In this document: positions 1-8,862 of the stretch, piece by piece
How positions within the stretch are numbered: the stretch's first letter is position 1
How the letters are laid out: every line of letters starts with the position of its first letter
Origin: an uncultured Pseudomonadales bacterium
GTDB taxonomy: Bacteria; Pseudomonadota; Gammaproteobacteria; Pseudomonadales; Balneatricaceae
Direction of reading: 5' to 3'
Assembly: GCA_937773555.1 (NCBI GenBank)
Contig: CALJVT010000002.1
Span: forward strand, 432,501-496,500
Length of the DNA: 64,000 nucleotides
Made by a program: the position numbers and the translations under genes
The notes under the pieces: generated by a model
The model's input: the letters and a program-made list of their open reading frames with translations, nothing else
What the model was told of the DNA's origin: nothing
Database searches by the model: none

Positions 1-460
1 CCATTGCCACAGGCGCATGATCACAAGCCCCTAGGCACGGAGTTGGCAAAAGTGTGATGGCGCCATCAGGGGTGGTCTCACCTAAGGCAATGTTTAATTC
101 TTGGGTCACTGCTTGGGCCAAGCCTTGATAACCCATAATCCAACAACTGACACTGTCACAGATAGAAATTACTGTTGTGCCCACAGGTTGGCGATAAATT
201 TTATTATAAAATGTCGCCACTGAATCGACCTCATCAGGGCTCATTTGTAGACGTTGGGCAATGGCTTTTACCTTGCCATCAGATACCCATCCTTGCTGTT
301 GTTGGACAATTTTTAAGGCCTCAATCGCAGCCGCTTGGGGCTGTGGATAATGATGTATTTGCGCAGCGATAGCAGTTTCCTCATGCTCGTTAAGCGGCTC
401 AATTTTAAGCCGCCAATCAGCGCAATGGGTGGCAGCATCAGTAGCGATTATTGGTGTCAT
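1..460 (-). CDS. nuoE: NADH-quinone oxidoreductase subunit E, 3' part outside window
   Basis: Partial gene read on the minus strand from ATG at 460 to the window edge (about 153 residues visible). It encodes the thioredoxin-like [2Fe-2S] subunit of complex I that passes electrons from the NuoF flavin. The iron-sulfur ligands are visible as CDSVSC and CLGAC, the C-x4-C and C-x3-C pattern of the family. The helical N-terminal part contains SPDEVDSVATFYNKIY, also typical. It starts 9 bases after the nuoCD stop, in the order nuoA-B-CD-E. The cut at position 1 removes only the last residues and then nuoF would be expected. Family assignment is secure from the motifs. Confidence 0.95.
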   Translation of the reverse strand, partial: MTPIIATDAATHCADWRLKIEPLNEHEETAIAAQIHHYPQPQAAAIEALKIVQQQQGWVSDGKVKAIAQRLQMSPDEVDSVATFYNKIYRQPVGTTVISICDSVSCWIMGYQGLAQAVTQELNIALGETTPDGAITLLPTPCLGACDHAPVAM

Positions 461-469
461 CAGTGCTCC

Positions 470-2248
470 TTAGCGGTCCACGTCGGCCATCACAAAGTCA
501 ATACTGGCTATGATGGCGATCATGTCAGCTACCATCATGCCTCGACTCATGGTTGGAATCATCTGCAGATGGGCAAAAGATGGGGTGCGAATACGTGTGC
601 GATAAGAGGTAGTGCTGCCATCACTGACTAAGTAATAACTGTTTAAACCCTTAGCAGCCTCAATAGGCAAACATACTTCTCCTGCTGGAATAGCCGGCCC
701 CCAGCTGGAGTGCACAAAATGATGAATCAAGGTCTCAATATCTTGCATAGTACGCTCTTTGGGTGGTGGCGTAGTCAGCGGGTGGTCGGCCTTATACGGG
801 CCTTCTGGCATGTGGTCTACGCATTGTTGGATGATGCGCAGACTTTGGCGAATTTCTTGTAACCGCACCATTGCTCGATCATAACAGTCACCATTGCTAC
901 CTAATGGAATATCAAAATCAAAGTTTTCATAACCGCTATAGGGCATGCGCTTACGCATATCCCAATTGTACCCTGTGGCCCTTAAGCCGCCGCCAGTGAT
1001 ACCCCAGTCGATGGCTTCTTCACTGGTATATCGGCCCACACCCACGGTCCGTTGTTTAATAATACGATTGTCGAGCACCATTTTTTGGTACTCATCTAAG
1101 CGTTTGGGCATACGCACTAAAAACTCCCGCATCATTGCATCCCAGCCTTGGGGGAGGTCTTGTGCAACACCACCAATACGGAACCAGCTAGGGTGCATAC
1201 GACCGCCAGTGATGGCCTCGATGATGCCAAAGAGCATCTCACGATCAGCAAAAATATAAAAAATAGGTGACATTTGTCCAATATCTTGGGCAAATGTACC
1301 AAAAAATAAGAAATGGCTTTGGATACGGAAGCATTCACACAACATGACCCGAATAGTTTCTACCCGCTGCGACACCTTAATGCCGGCAAGCTTTTCTACT
1401 CCCATGACATAAGGCAAGTTATTCATTACCCCACCGAGGTAATCAATGCGGTCGGTGTAGGGCATATAGGTGTGCCAGGCTTGGCGCTCTCCCATTTTTT
1501 CTGCACCCCGATGGTGGTAGCCTATATCAGCCACGGCATCCACTACTTCTTCACCATTAAGTTGCACAGCTATGCGGAACACACCATGCACACTAGGATG
1601 GTTAGGCCCCATGTTGAGAAACATATAATCAGTATTTTTTCCCTCGCGTTTCATTCCCCATTGTTCAGGTACAAAACGTAACGCCTCTTGTTCTTCGTCT
1701 TGCATTTGATCATTAATACTAAATGGCTCCATTTCTGTAGCGCGGGCTGGATGCTCCTTGCGCAGCGGGTGACCTTTCCAAGTGGGTGGAATGATGAGTG
1801 GGTATAAGTTTGGGTGGCCAACAAAATCGATGCCAAACATGTCGTGACACTCTCGTTCATACCAATTGGCGTTAGGCCACAAATCACATTGGCTGTCGAT
1901 ACGTAGCTGAGCGTCCATCAATGCCACCTTAATGCGTAAAAAGGTGTTGCCAGTCAAACTTAATACTTGATATACCACGGTAAAGTCACTTGGAGGCTGG
2001 CCTTCGCGGTGACTGCGAACACGTTCATCAATAGCGGTGAGGTCATACAACATGGTGTAGCCAGGGTGTAACTCGTGCTTGCAATAATGTAACAGGGCAC
2101 CTACATGTTGGGCATCTACCCAAAGGCTGGGGATTCCATCTGCAGTATTTTGTTCAATTAAAGGATGAGGGAATTGTTGTTTCAGCAGTAACACAAGGTC
2201 AGCATCACCCATGGCGCAGGTTTTAGACTGGCGTAAAGGCACACTCAT
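470..2248 (-). CDS. nuoCD: NADH-quinone oxidoreductase subunit C/D (fused)
   Basis: 592 residues, the usual length of the fused NuoCD of gammaproteobacteria. Residues about 20-190 form the NuoC (30 kDa) domain with [18 protein letters not shown]. From about 205 the NuoD (49 kDa) domain follows, with [17 protein letters not shown] and a C-terminal DVDR ending after the [11 protein letters not shown] stretch. NuoD contributes to the quinone-binding cavity of the peripheral arm of complex I. The ATG at 2248 is only 5 bases after the nuoB stop, so the genes are in one operon. The fusion itself is a taxonomic marker for gammaproteobacteria and some relatives. Confidence 0.97.
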   Translation of the reverse strand: MSVPLRQSKTCAMGDADLVLLLKQQFPHPLIEQNTADGIPSLWVDAQHVGALLHYCKHELHPGYTMLYDLTAIDERVRSHREGQPPSDFTVVYQVLSLTGNTFLRIKVALMDAQLRIDSQCDLWPNANWYERECHDMFGIDFVGHPNLYPLIIPPTWKGHPLRKEHPARATEMEPFSINDQMQDEEQEALRFVPEQWGMKREGKNTDYMFLNMGPNHPSVHGVFRIAVQLNGEEVVDAVADIGYHHRGAEKMGERQAWHTYMPYTDRIDYLGGVMNNLPYVMGVEKLAGIKVSQRVETIRVMLCECFRIQSHFLFFGTFAQDIGQMSPIFYIFADREMLFGIIEAITGGRMHPSWFRIGGVAQDLPQGWDAMMREFLVRMPKRLDEYQKMVLDNRIIKQRTVGVGRYTSEEAIDWGITGGGLRATGYNWDMRKRMPYSGYENFDFDIPLGSNGDCYDRAMVRLQEIRQSLRIIQQCVDHMPEGPYKADHPLTTPPPKERTMQDIETLIHHFVHSSWGPAIPAGEVCLPIEAAKGLNSYYLVSDGSTTSYRTRIRTPSFAHLQMIPTMSRGMMVADMIAIIASIDFVMADVDR

Positions 2249-2253
2249 AACAA

Positions 2254-2892
2254 TTAAACCCGATCCGGGTTAGGTAAATGGGTCATGCGAATACGCTCTG
2301 GGGTACGCAGATCACGTTGTGAAGGCATTGAGGGCTTTTCTACCCCGTCTGGCCCTAATACCCAGCTTAATGGCCTATTTTCATGTCGAATTGCATCTTG
2401 TAATAACATTAAACCCTGTAACAGGGCTTCTGGCCGGGGTGGGCAACCCGGTACATATACATCTACGGGAAGGAATTTATCAACGCCCTGCACTACGCTA
2501 TAAATATCATATAACCCGCCTGAATTAGCGCAGGAGCCCATGGAAATAACCCATTTAGGTTCTAAAAGTTGTTCATAGAGACGTTGAATAACGGGTGCCA
2601 TTTTGCGAAAAACAGTGCCAGAAATAACCATTACATCAGCTTGGCGGGGTGTGGCGCGGATGACTTCGGCACCAAAACGGCCAATATCATGGCGTGACGT
2701 AAAAGCGGTGGCCATTTCTACATAACAACAGGAAAGACCAAAATTAAATGGCCAAAGAGAGTTGCTCTGCCCCCATGCCACCAAGTCCTTAACCTTGCCC
2801 AACACCAAGCTGTCTTCCACCGACTGGGCAAAACTCTGGTCTTGTGACGCAATAAGGTTAGCGCCATAGGTACTGGATTTTAGCTTCGGCAT
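2254..2892 (-). CDS. nuoB: NADH-quinone oxidoreductase subunit B
   Basis: 212 residues. It is the complex I subunit holding the terminal [4Fe-4S] cluster N2 that reduces quinone. The ligands are visible: the double cysteine in [11 protein letters not shown], the cysteine in GSCANSGG and the one in [11 protein letters not shown]. The N-terminus (before [13 protein letters not shown]) and C-terminus are slightly extended compared with short NuoB proteins, within the family's range. It lies between nuoA (81-base gap) and nuoCD (5-base gap) on the minus strand. Confidence 0.97.
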   Translation of the reverse strand: MPKLKSSTYGANLIASQDQSFAQSVEDSLVLGKVKDLVAWGQSNSLWPFNFGLSCCYVEMATAFTSRHDIGRFGAEVIRATPRQADVMVISGTVFRKMAPVIQRLYEQLLEPKWVISMGSCANSGGLYDIYSVVQGVDKFLPVDVYVPGCPPRPEALLQGLMLLQDAIRHENRPLSWVLGPDGVEKPSMPSQRDLRTPERIRMTHLPNPDRV

Positions 2893-2973
2893 AACAATCC
2901 CAGGACTCTTTTAGAGCCAGTTATTATTTTATTACACATTGCGTGCCGGTAGTTTAAGTTAAAAATCCAGCAA

Positions 2974-3369
2974 TTAGCGTGCGTCCAAGTTGCGTAAATC
3001 GAGTTTTTGTCTGCTGGTGCGCCAGTCTAGTGCGCCAAGGCGCCACAGGTAGATTAGCGCTGCAAACAAAATAAGTATGAAGATTAGAGCTTCACTAAAG
3101 CCTAACCAGCCAGTTTCCTTAACGGCCACAGCCCAGGCAAAAAGAAACACTACCTCTAAGTCAAAGATGACAAAGAAAATGGCAAATAAGTAGAAGGGAA
3201 TAGGCATGCGAATATGGGTAGATCCTGCAGGTACAATGCCACATTCATAGGGTTCGTTAACGCCCCGCGACACTCTGCGGCCACCTAGCAAGGCTGGCAG
3301 TGTCAGCATTAGTCCGATTAGGCCTGCCACCATTATCAAAAACAGTGCCAAGGGCCAAATTTGGCTCAT
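2974..3369 (-). CDS. nuoA: NADH-quinone oxidoreductase subunit A
   Basis: 131 residues from the preferred ATG at 3369. This start is favoured over the in-frame upstream ATG (3390) because a purine-rich GGAGAG lies about 6 bases upstream of it. The protein has three membrane segments, with the family signature YECGIVPAGSTHIRMPIPFYL and the acidic IFFVIFDLEVVFLFAWA helix involved in proton translocation. It is the first gene of the visible nuo operon. The AT-rich 3391-3625 stretch upstream should hold the operon promoter. Confidence 0.96.
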   Translation of the reverse strand: MSQIWPLALFLIMVAGLIGLMLTLPALLGGRRVSRGVNEPYECGIVPAGSTHIRMPIPFYLFAIFFVIFDLEVVFLFAWAVAVKETGWLGFSEALIFILILFAALIYLWRLGALDWRTSRQKLDLRNLDAR

Positions 3370-3712
3370 TAACTCCTCTCCATAGGTCATATTTACTGCC
3401 TTTCATCAAAAGTAGAGATAAAAAAACTAAAAATATATGGGCAAAATAACTGCTGTTTAACTAGCCAAAATCTGATCAGTGCTAGTACCACAAGATGTCA
3501 ATTAGTATAGAAGAGAAAAATACTATTTTGCAACTTATTCATTACAGTCCTTTTATTATTATATTTTTAACATATAAAACAATCACTTAACTAATTTTTA
3601 AAAAAGACTCATTTAATCTAAGAAATTGACTAACACTAAAAAGTGGCGTAATACTGGATCTACTGCCATTGATTTATGCTTTGGGAGCAACTCAATAAAG
3701 GGGTTTTCTACC

Positions 3713-4132
3713 ATGTTAAACTCAATCAATATTAAAGATTTCATGTCAGTCAACCCACTTACCTTTGCGCCTGCTACTCACATCATGGATGCCATTCATG
3801 AAATGTTAGTTCGAAAAGTAACAGGTGGGACCGTGTTGGATGACCAAGGTAGAGTTGTAGGAGTTATTTCAGAATTAGACTTACTAGACAAGCTGGAGCA
3901 AATAGCTTACTACCAAGAAGGTGACGCTTGTATTGGAGATTTAATGTGCAGTGAAGTAGACGTTTTGCCTTTGCAAACTACATTATTTGAGGCAGCACGT
4001 ACTTTAACTCAACACAAGCGTCGGCGTATGCCTGTAGTTGACAACGGCCTCTTTGTTGGCCAAATTAGCTGCCGTAGTATCCTACAAGCGTTTAAAGACG
4101 CTGTGTTGGCCCATGACAAAAAAGAGGATTAA
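3713..4132 (+). CDS. CBS-domain-pair protein
   Basis: 139 residues from the ATG at 3713, which fits the start of the first CBS domain and has a GGGG-rich element about 9 bases upstream. A longer reading from 3626 adds a non-conserved tail and is less likely. Two CBS motifs span about residues 8-65 (DFMSVNPLTF to GVISELDLL) and 80-130 (DLMCSEVDVLPLQTTL to GQISCRSIL). Such pairs bind adenosyl nucleotides and regulate partner proteins. There is no attached enzyme domain, so the target is unknown. It is alone, divergent from nuoA. Confidence 0.85.
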   Translation: MLNSINIKDFMSVNPLTFAPATHIMDAIHEMLVRKVTGGTVLDDQGRVVGVISELDLLDKLEQIAYYQEGDACIGDLMCSEVDVLPLQTTLFEAARTLTQHKRRRMPVVDNGLFVGQISCRSILQAFKDAVLAHDKKED

Positions 4133-4321
4133 TCAATGCCAACTGAAGGACTAAGTAAGGCTTCGTTGATGATGTCTAGTATTCTCTAAGCAGGGCTAAA
4201 ATAAGGGCCCTATTATCATCATAATTAACAAAATGGGCTCCATGCGCCCTCTTTGAGAAAGCAATTCACTGTTCTAAGACAATACCCCCCCTAAAGGAAT
4301 TTATCTTTTTACCCCATGCTT

Positions 4322-4858
4322 CTAAACTTCACCAGTGTACTCGCCACGTGCAGGGTAATCATTAGCAATAGCAAAATCTAAAGCGCCTAATAATTCAGCA
4401 AAATGGGGCCGAGCGAAGGGCATCGTTTGTGTTGATCCATAATAAAGTGACTGATCTGGGCTTACTAAAAATAGCCCTGGTTCAGAAAATAATGCAGGTT
4501 CTTCAATGCCAATTGACGTTTTGCCTCTAGAGGTAGAAATATAAAGCCCCCATTCTTTAGCTGTAGTAAGGCTCATACCATAACCAAACTTAAGACTATC
4601 ACCTGGAACTTTGTCTGCCATTTGCCGAGTGCGTTCTTCGCCATCTGAACTAACTGCTATACAACTCACGCCTCTTTTTGCAAATTCTTCAACATGGCGC
4701 TGAAAATCAATCAGCTGTTTTGCGCAAATTGGGCAATGCAAACCTCGGTAAAAACAGATGACAACGCCCCGTTCTGCAATATCAGTAGATAGATTGAATT
4801 CACCATGATCCAGGGTCAATAATGTAAGATTTGGGGTTTTCTGGCGCGGTAATAACAT
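4322..4858 (-). CDS. peroxiredoxin-like (AhpC/TSA family) protein
   Basis: 178 residues with a thioredoxin fold. The active site reads FYRGLHCPICAKQL, so the peroxidatic cysteine is followed by a second cysteine as CPIC, as in the AhpC/TSA 'peroxiredoxin-like' family rather than classic 2-Cys AhpC. It probably reduces peroxides in the cytoplasm; there is no signal peptide. It is transcribed divergently from the AraC-type regulator at 4949, with a 90-base shared promoter region, suggesting that regulator controls it. The natural reductant and substrate cannot be told from sequence. Confidence 0.88.
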   Translation of the reverse strand: MLLPRQKTPNLTLLTLDHGEFNLSTDIAERGVVICFYRGLHCPICAKQLIDFQRHVEEFAKRGVSCIAVSSDGEERTRQMADKVPGDSLKFGYGMSLTTAKEWGLYISTSRGKTSIGIEEPALFSEPGLFLVSPDQSLYYGSTQTMPFARPHFAELLGALDFAIANDYPARGEYTGEV

Positions 4859-4948
4859 ATTGTCCTCTATTTTCTGTGGGGTATTTCCTATCTACTATAA
4901 CTGATATTATTATCATATAAATACGATTTAATGGATTAAAACAACGAT

Positions 4949-5695
4949 ATGTCTGAATTTGATCGACTTTCTTCTCTGATCAACCGGTTTTCTTTAAAGG
5001 TGACTCCCCAACAAGGTGTTCAGGTTAACCTTGTCATCATGGGAGATATAAAAACACAGGTGCCTACTAAGATATTGCTGGCACCTCTAAGTTTTTTAGG
5101 TAACGTTACCTTGGTGGACGACTATATAATGTTCAGTGCTGGTGCAGACTGGGGGGGGCGAGATAACCCTTTATTAGCCACTTTACCAAACTTAATTGAG
5201 ATTAATATCCAACACAACCCAGATCTATCCATGTTGGCCCGTTTACTTAAAACTGAAGCTGAAGCTCAGCGGTGTGGCGTAAGCGGAGTGCTTAACCGCC
5301 TAGGAGAAGTGTTAATGATTAGGATCCTACGTCAGCAACTAGAACGAGGAGCTACTGCGCCAGGATTACTTAATGGGCTGGCGGATAGCAGGCTTAGCCG
5401 AGCCATTGTATCTATGCACGAAACGCCAGGGAAAAATTGGAAGAATGGAGACCTTGCCGCAATTGCAGGGTTATCAATCAGCCGATTTACTGAGCTTTTT
5501 AATCATCGGGTAGGACAAACGGTACAATCTTATCTAAGGCACTGGCGCATGATCCTAGCATACCAAGACATAGAGCGAGGAGACCGCATACAAACCATTG
5601 CTCACCGCTATGGCTATGGTTCTAGTGAAGCTTTGAGTCGAGCGTTCCGTCGTCAATTTGGCAGCAATCCAGTGTTTCATCGAAAACGTCTTTAA
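4949..5695 (+). CDS. AraC-family transcriptional regulator
   Basis: 248 residues. The C-terminal 100 residues form the two-helix-turn-helix AraC domain: GDLAAIAGLSISRFTELFNHRVGQTVQSYLRHWRM is followed by IAHRYGYGSSEALSRAFRRQFGSNP. The N-terminal part, about residues 15-130, resembles the cupin_6 sensor domain of this group (the LIEINIQHNPDLSMLARLLKTEAE region). The gene is divergent from the peroxiredoxin-like gene and probably regulates it. The ligand is unknown. Confidence 0.9.
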   Translation: MSEFDRLSSLINRFSLKVTPQQGVQVNLVIMGDIKTQVPTKILLAPLSFLGNVTLVDDYIMFSAGADWGGRDNPLLATLPNLIEINIQHNPDLSMLARLLKTEAEAQRCGVSGVLNRLGEVLMIRILRQQLERGATAPGLLNGLADSRLSRAIVSMHETPGKNWKNGDLAAIAGLSISRFTELFNHRVGQTVQSYLRHWRMILAYQDIERGDRIQTIAHRYGYGSSEALSRAFRRQFGSNPVFHRKRL

Positions 5696-5857
5696 AGTTA
5701 GGTTGATTAACTGACTTCAAAAAAAATAAAATATAAAAAAAGTTTTTTATACTGTTAACAACTATTAGACTAAAGAGGAATGTAGTGATATTTTTATTTA
5801 TTGGATCATGAGCACGGCGTACTAATAAAATACGTCCTACTAATATTAGGGTGAAAT

Positions 5858-6568
5858 ATGAAAAAAATAACAAAAATAATGTCATCTATGAGTGTTGGGC
5901 TGTTATTAGGCTCTAGTAGTTTATGCGTTTTTGCTGCCGGAGGCCCGGTTGGAATCACGGCGAACATGATGTCTATTGACGTGACTCATAATGGGCAACC
6001 TATGCAAATCATGCGAAACCAAGACAACAATAATATGGTGATTGACGCGTTTGCAAAAACCTCACGCCCTTGTCCTGTATTTTGTATTCAGCCAATGAAG
6101 TTTGCCCCAGGTATTGAAACCCTAGGTGAATTGGAGATCATTGATCATATAGTACGCATGCAAAATGGTGAAAACATTTTGGTAGTAGACTCGCGAACCC
6201 CCGATTGGGTTAAGCGGGGCACTATTCCTGGTGCTGTCAACGTGCCTTTCACAAAACTAACGCCCTCCAAAGGTGCGACTACAGAAATTATTATGCAGGT
6301 AATGATGGACCAATTTGGTGTTAAGCTGGTTGGTGATGCTGATGAGTTCACTGTCGACGAAGCCATTGTCGCTGGCAATGTAAATGAAGTGTTTGATTAC
6401 GCTGATGCGAAAACCTTAGCATTGTTTTGTAATGGTATGTGGTGTGGGCAGTCTCCAGCTTCTATGGCAACCTTATTGAAATTTGGCTATCCGGCTGAGA
6501 AAATTAAGTGGTTCCGCGGCGGTATGCAGACTTGGGAAGTGCTTGGTTTTAATACGGTCAAGCCATAA
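5858..6568 (+). CDS. exported rhodanese-domain protein with CxxxxC active loop
   Basis: 236 residues with an N-terminal signal peptide (about 1-27, ending CVFAAGG). The rhodanese fold covers about residues 85-235: ILVVDSRTPDWVKRGTIPGAVNVP is the typical first half, and LALFCNGMWCGQSP places the catalytic loop at C191 with a second cysteine at C196. A further pair, C72 and C76 (CPVFC), precedes the domain. The protein probably acts in the periplasm on sulfur or thiol substrates. The extra cysteines suggest redox or metal chemistry rather than simple thiosulfate transfer. It has a weak upstream AGGG and ends at a strong bidirectional terminator. Confidence 0.85.
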   Translation: MKKITKIMSSMSVGLLLGSSSLCVFAAGGPVGITANMMSIDVTHNGQPMQIMRNQDNNNMVIDAFAKTSRPCPVFCIQPMKFAPGIETLGELEIIDHIVRMQNGENILVVDSRTPDWVKRGTIPGAVNVPFTKLTPSKGATTEIIMQVMMDQFGVKLVGDADEFTVDEAIVAGNVNEVFDYADAKTLALFCNGMWCGQSPASMATLLKFGYPAEKIKWFRGGMQTWEVLGFNTVKP

Positions 6569-6585
6569 TAGGCTAAGTTATAGCC

Positions 6586-6617
6586 ATAATAAAAGGGCCG
6601 TTGGGCCCTTTTATTAT
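6586..6617. terminator. bidirectional rho-independent terminator
   Basis: A 14-base perfect stem (6586-6599 with 6604-6617) around a 4-base loop GTTG, with A-rich and T-rich flanks. It lies between the convergent rhodanese gene and Sel1 gene and can end both transcripts. Confidence 0.93.
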
Positions 6618-6637
6618 GTTAAATCTGGTAGTAATAT

Positions 6638-7024
6638 CTAGCAGTCGTCTTCAGGATCTTCATCTTCATCCTCATCTTCTCCACCAGTTGCTGCAGAAAT
6701 AGTTTGCAGGCTCAGCCATTTAGTTGCAAGCAAATGGCCTTGATCCGCTGCTTTTTGTATTAAAATTTTTGCCTTAACAAGGTTTGAGTCAATGCCAATG
6801 CCTTGAACATAGAGCAAGCCCAACTGGTATTGAGCTTCGCTACTACCAGCTTGAGCTGCTGTTAGAAAGTAATTAGCAGCACTTGTTAAATCAGACTTAC
6901 TTTGGGCTTGAAAGCCCTGTTCTAATTCACTTATGGCGTGCACCTGAGATGATAATGGCAGTAGTGCTAACGAGGAGAAAAAGCCGAATGAACTGGCGCA
7001 CACTATGGTTTTTATTATGCTCAT
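6638..7024 (-). CDS. secreted Sel1-repeat protein with acidic tail
   Basis: 128 residues. A signal peptide (about 1-30, ending VHA) precedes one or two Sel1-like helical repeats: AANYFLTAAQAGSSEAQYQLGLLYVQGIGIDSNLVKAKILIQKAADQGH. The C-terminus is a short, strongly acidic run, DEDEDEDPEDDC, ending in cysteine. Sel1 repeats mediate protein contacts; the acidic tail might bind cations. No enzymatic function is indicated. The promoter must lie near the hexamer repeat at 7109-7148. Confidence 0.82.
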   Translation of the reverse strand: MSIIKTIVCASSFGFFSSLALLPLSSQVHAISELEQGFQAQSKSDLTSAANYFLTAAQAGSSEAQYQLGLLYVQGIGIDSNLVKAKILIQKAADQGHLLATKWLSLQTISAATGGEDEDEDEDPEDDC

Positions 7025-7108
7025 ACATGATCCTCTAATATATTAGGAGTCTAGCTGTATAGGTTTACTAGATCTACCCTTATTAAGCCTGATTAGCTTA
7101 TCCTTTCG

Positions 7109-7148
7109 TCTAACTCTAACTCTAACTCTAACTCTAACTCTAACTCTA
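7109..7148. repeat. hexanucleotide tandem repeat (TCTAAC)n
   Basis: About 6.7 perfect copies of TCTAAC (GTTAGA on the minus strand) between the ends of the DadA-like gene and the Sel1 gene start, 85 bases upstream of the Sel1 ATG at 7024. It is non-coding and could slip in copy number. Confidence 0.95.
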
Positions 7149-7211
7149 TATGAACACCTATGGCGGTCTCAAAGGAACGTGCAGGCTATGGTTATAGATG
7201 TGTTTCTAAAT

Positions 7212-8465
7212 TTAAGTTTTGAGTAGGAATGGGCTCATATCTACGTGTGGCTTTTTCTTGGCTATGATATCTGCAACTATTTTTCCTGTACCACAAGCTA
7301 AGGTCCACCCTAGGTTGCCATGACCAACATTGAGATATAGGTTTTCTATTGGAGAAGGGCCTAGTATGGGTAACGATGAAGGGGTCATAGGTCGCAACCC
7401 TGACCAATATTTAGCAGCGCTATAATTGGCTGCATTTGGAAGTATCTCTTTGGCCAAATTTAAAATCTCTTGGAAATTTTCTTGTCTAAAATGAGTATCA
7501 AATCCATCAAAAACTGCCGATGAAGACATCCGCAGGCGATCTCCAAAAATAGATAATGCAACGAGTTTATCGGTATCATCAAACCCCGGCATAGGCTCTA
7601 TTGGTGTATTGATTAAAGGGGCTGTTATTGAAAACCCTTTGATTGGGCAGATCGGTAATTTAATATTAAGCTGTGTTGCTAAAATACCGCTGTGGGCGCC
7701 AGCTGCTAGCACATATGCATCTGCTTTAAACTCTCCTTTAGACGTTACAATGCTTGAGATCTTATTATCTTTTTGGCAAATTTTTTCAACTGTAGCGCCC
7801 CATATAAATTGGCATTCTGTCTTTTTTACGCACCAGTTAGCTAGTTCTACAGAAAACTTGGCGGAGTCGCCTGTTTTGCAATTAGGCGAGAAAACAGCTC
7901 CGGCATACGTTTGGCTATTAGCTTGCAGCAAAGGCAGTTTTTCATGCAGAGCGCCTCGATCCAGTAATTCTAATTTAAGCCCCCGGTCTTCTAAAAAGTT
8001 AAAATGACGGCTCAACTCTTCTAAACTACCTTGGCTTCTACTCGCATAGGCTATGCCTTGGTGACTAGCGTCAAAGTTTATCTGCGTTGCCAGCTGCAAT
8101 TCGGCCAACATATCTATGGAATATTGTGCTAATTGGAACTTTGAATCTGAATTTTTAACCCACCGGCTGCTGCGGCACTGAGATAAAAAAGATGCTGTCC
8201 ATCGCCATAATGTAGGGTCCATATGTAACTTATACTGAATCCCTAACTGCGGTTTTAATAGAGATTTAATCGCTACCTTTAACGCAGAGGGTGACGCCCA
8301 AGCAAACGCATCGCTGGGGCTTAAAAGGCCAGCATTTCCAGCGGTTGCACCAAAATCCCCATGTCTTTCTTGGGCTTCTAAAACAGTGACATTGATTCCT
8401 TTTTGAGAAAGATAGTAAGCCGTTGCCACCCCAACAACACCTCCTCCAATAACGAGTATATTCAT
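7212..8465 (-). CDS. FAD-dependent D-amino-acid dehydrogenase-like oxidoreductase (DadA family)
   Basis: 417 residues from the ATG at 8465; the TTG four codons upstream is a less likely start. The N-terminus is a dinucleotide-binding fold, MNILVIGGGVVGVATAYYL, followed by GATAGNAGLLSP. The C-terminus RPMTPSSLPILGPSP and NVGHGNLGWTLACGTGKIVAD is typical of DadA-type oxidases. It probably oxidises a D-amino acid (or glycine-like substrate) to the keto acid, passing electrons to the membrane chain. It stands alone, divergent across 397 bases from the MlrC-like gene. A second paralogue lies at 38728. The substrate is not known. Confidence 0.88.
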   Translation of the reverse strand: MNILVIGGGVVGVATAYYLSQKGINVTVLEAQERHGDFGATAGNAGLLSPSDAFAWASPSALKVAIKSLLKPQLGIQYKLHMDPTLWRWTASFLSQCRSSRWVKNSDSKFQLAQYSIDMLAELQLATQINFDASHQGIAYASRSQGSLEELSRHFNFLEDRGLKLELLDRGALHEKLPLLQANSQTYAGAVFSPNCKTGDSAKFSVELANWCVKKTECQFIWGATVEKICQKDNKISSIVTSKGEFKADAYVLAAGAHSGILATQLNIKLPICPIKGFSITAPLINTPIEPMPGFDDTDKLVALSIFGDRLRMSSSAVFDGFDTHFRQENFQEILNLAKEILPNAANYSAAKYWSGLRPMTPSSLPILGPSPIENLYLNVGHGNLGWTLACGTGKIVADIIAKKKPHVDMSPFLLKT

Positions 8466-8862
8466 AGTCTGACTCAAAAAAGAAATTCATTAAAACTTGG
8501 CTTAAATGATACAACAAAGTTACCAAAGGTTTTACATAAATCACACGCCCTTTAAGACGTCATTAAGGCTAGTTTACCATTGTCTTTCATCTGTTATTTT
8601 TAAGGCAATGGGTGCACCAATGTTAGTGCTTTGTATGAGTGACATTTTAATTGATCAGGTTGTTTACTTGCTACTTAATCCTCTAGTGTGAGAACGTATA
8701 AATGGTTTAAACGGTGACCATTTAATAGCATGAATTAATATTTAATTGACAACCTATGGGGCTGCCTAGGTGAACGCCACTCTAAGAGTTTTTTAATGAG
8801 CTGTCGGTTCTTTCAGAGGGCTGCGGTTATTCATAATAAAAAATCAAAAGGCAGGCTAAGTA
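8466..8862. other. intergenic region between divergent genes
   Basis: 397 bases with no convincing gene. It must hold promoters for both flanking genes. Around 8701-8725 there is a 7-base inverted repeat, AAATGGT and ACCATTT, spaced by 10 bases. Confidence 0.5.

Noticed and set aside
945-1681. Long plus-strand frames inside nuoCD
   Set aside because: They are antisense to a well-conserved complex I gene and show no domain pattern.
3626-3712. N-terminal extension of the CBS protein
   Set aside because: The extra 29 residues do not look like a domain or signal, and the ATG at 3713 fits the fold start better.
7109-7148. CRISPR-like or telomere-like array
   Set aside because: The unit is six bases with no spacers; it is a simple tandem repeat.
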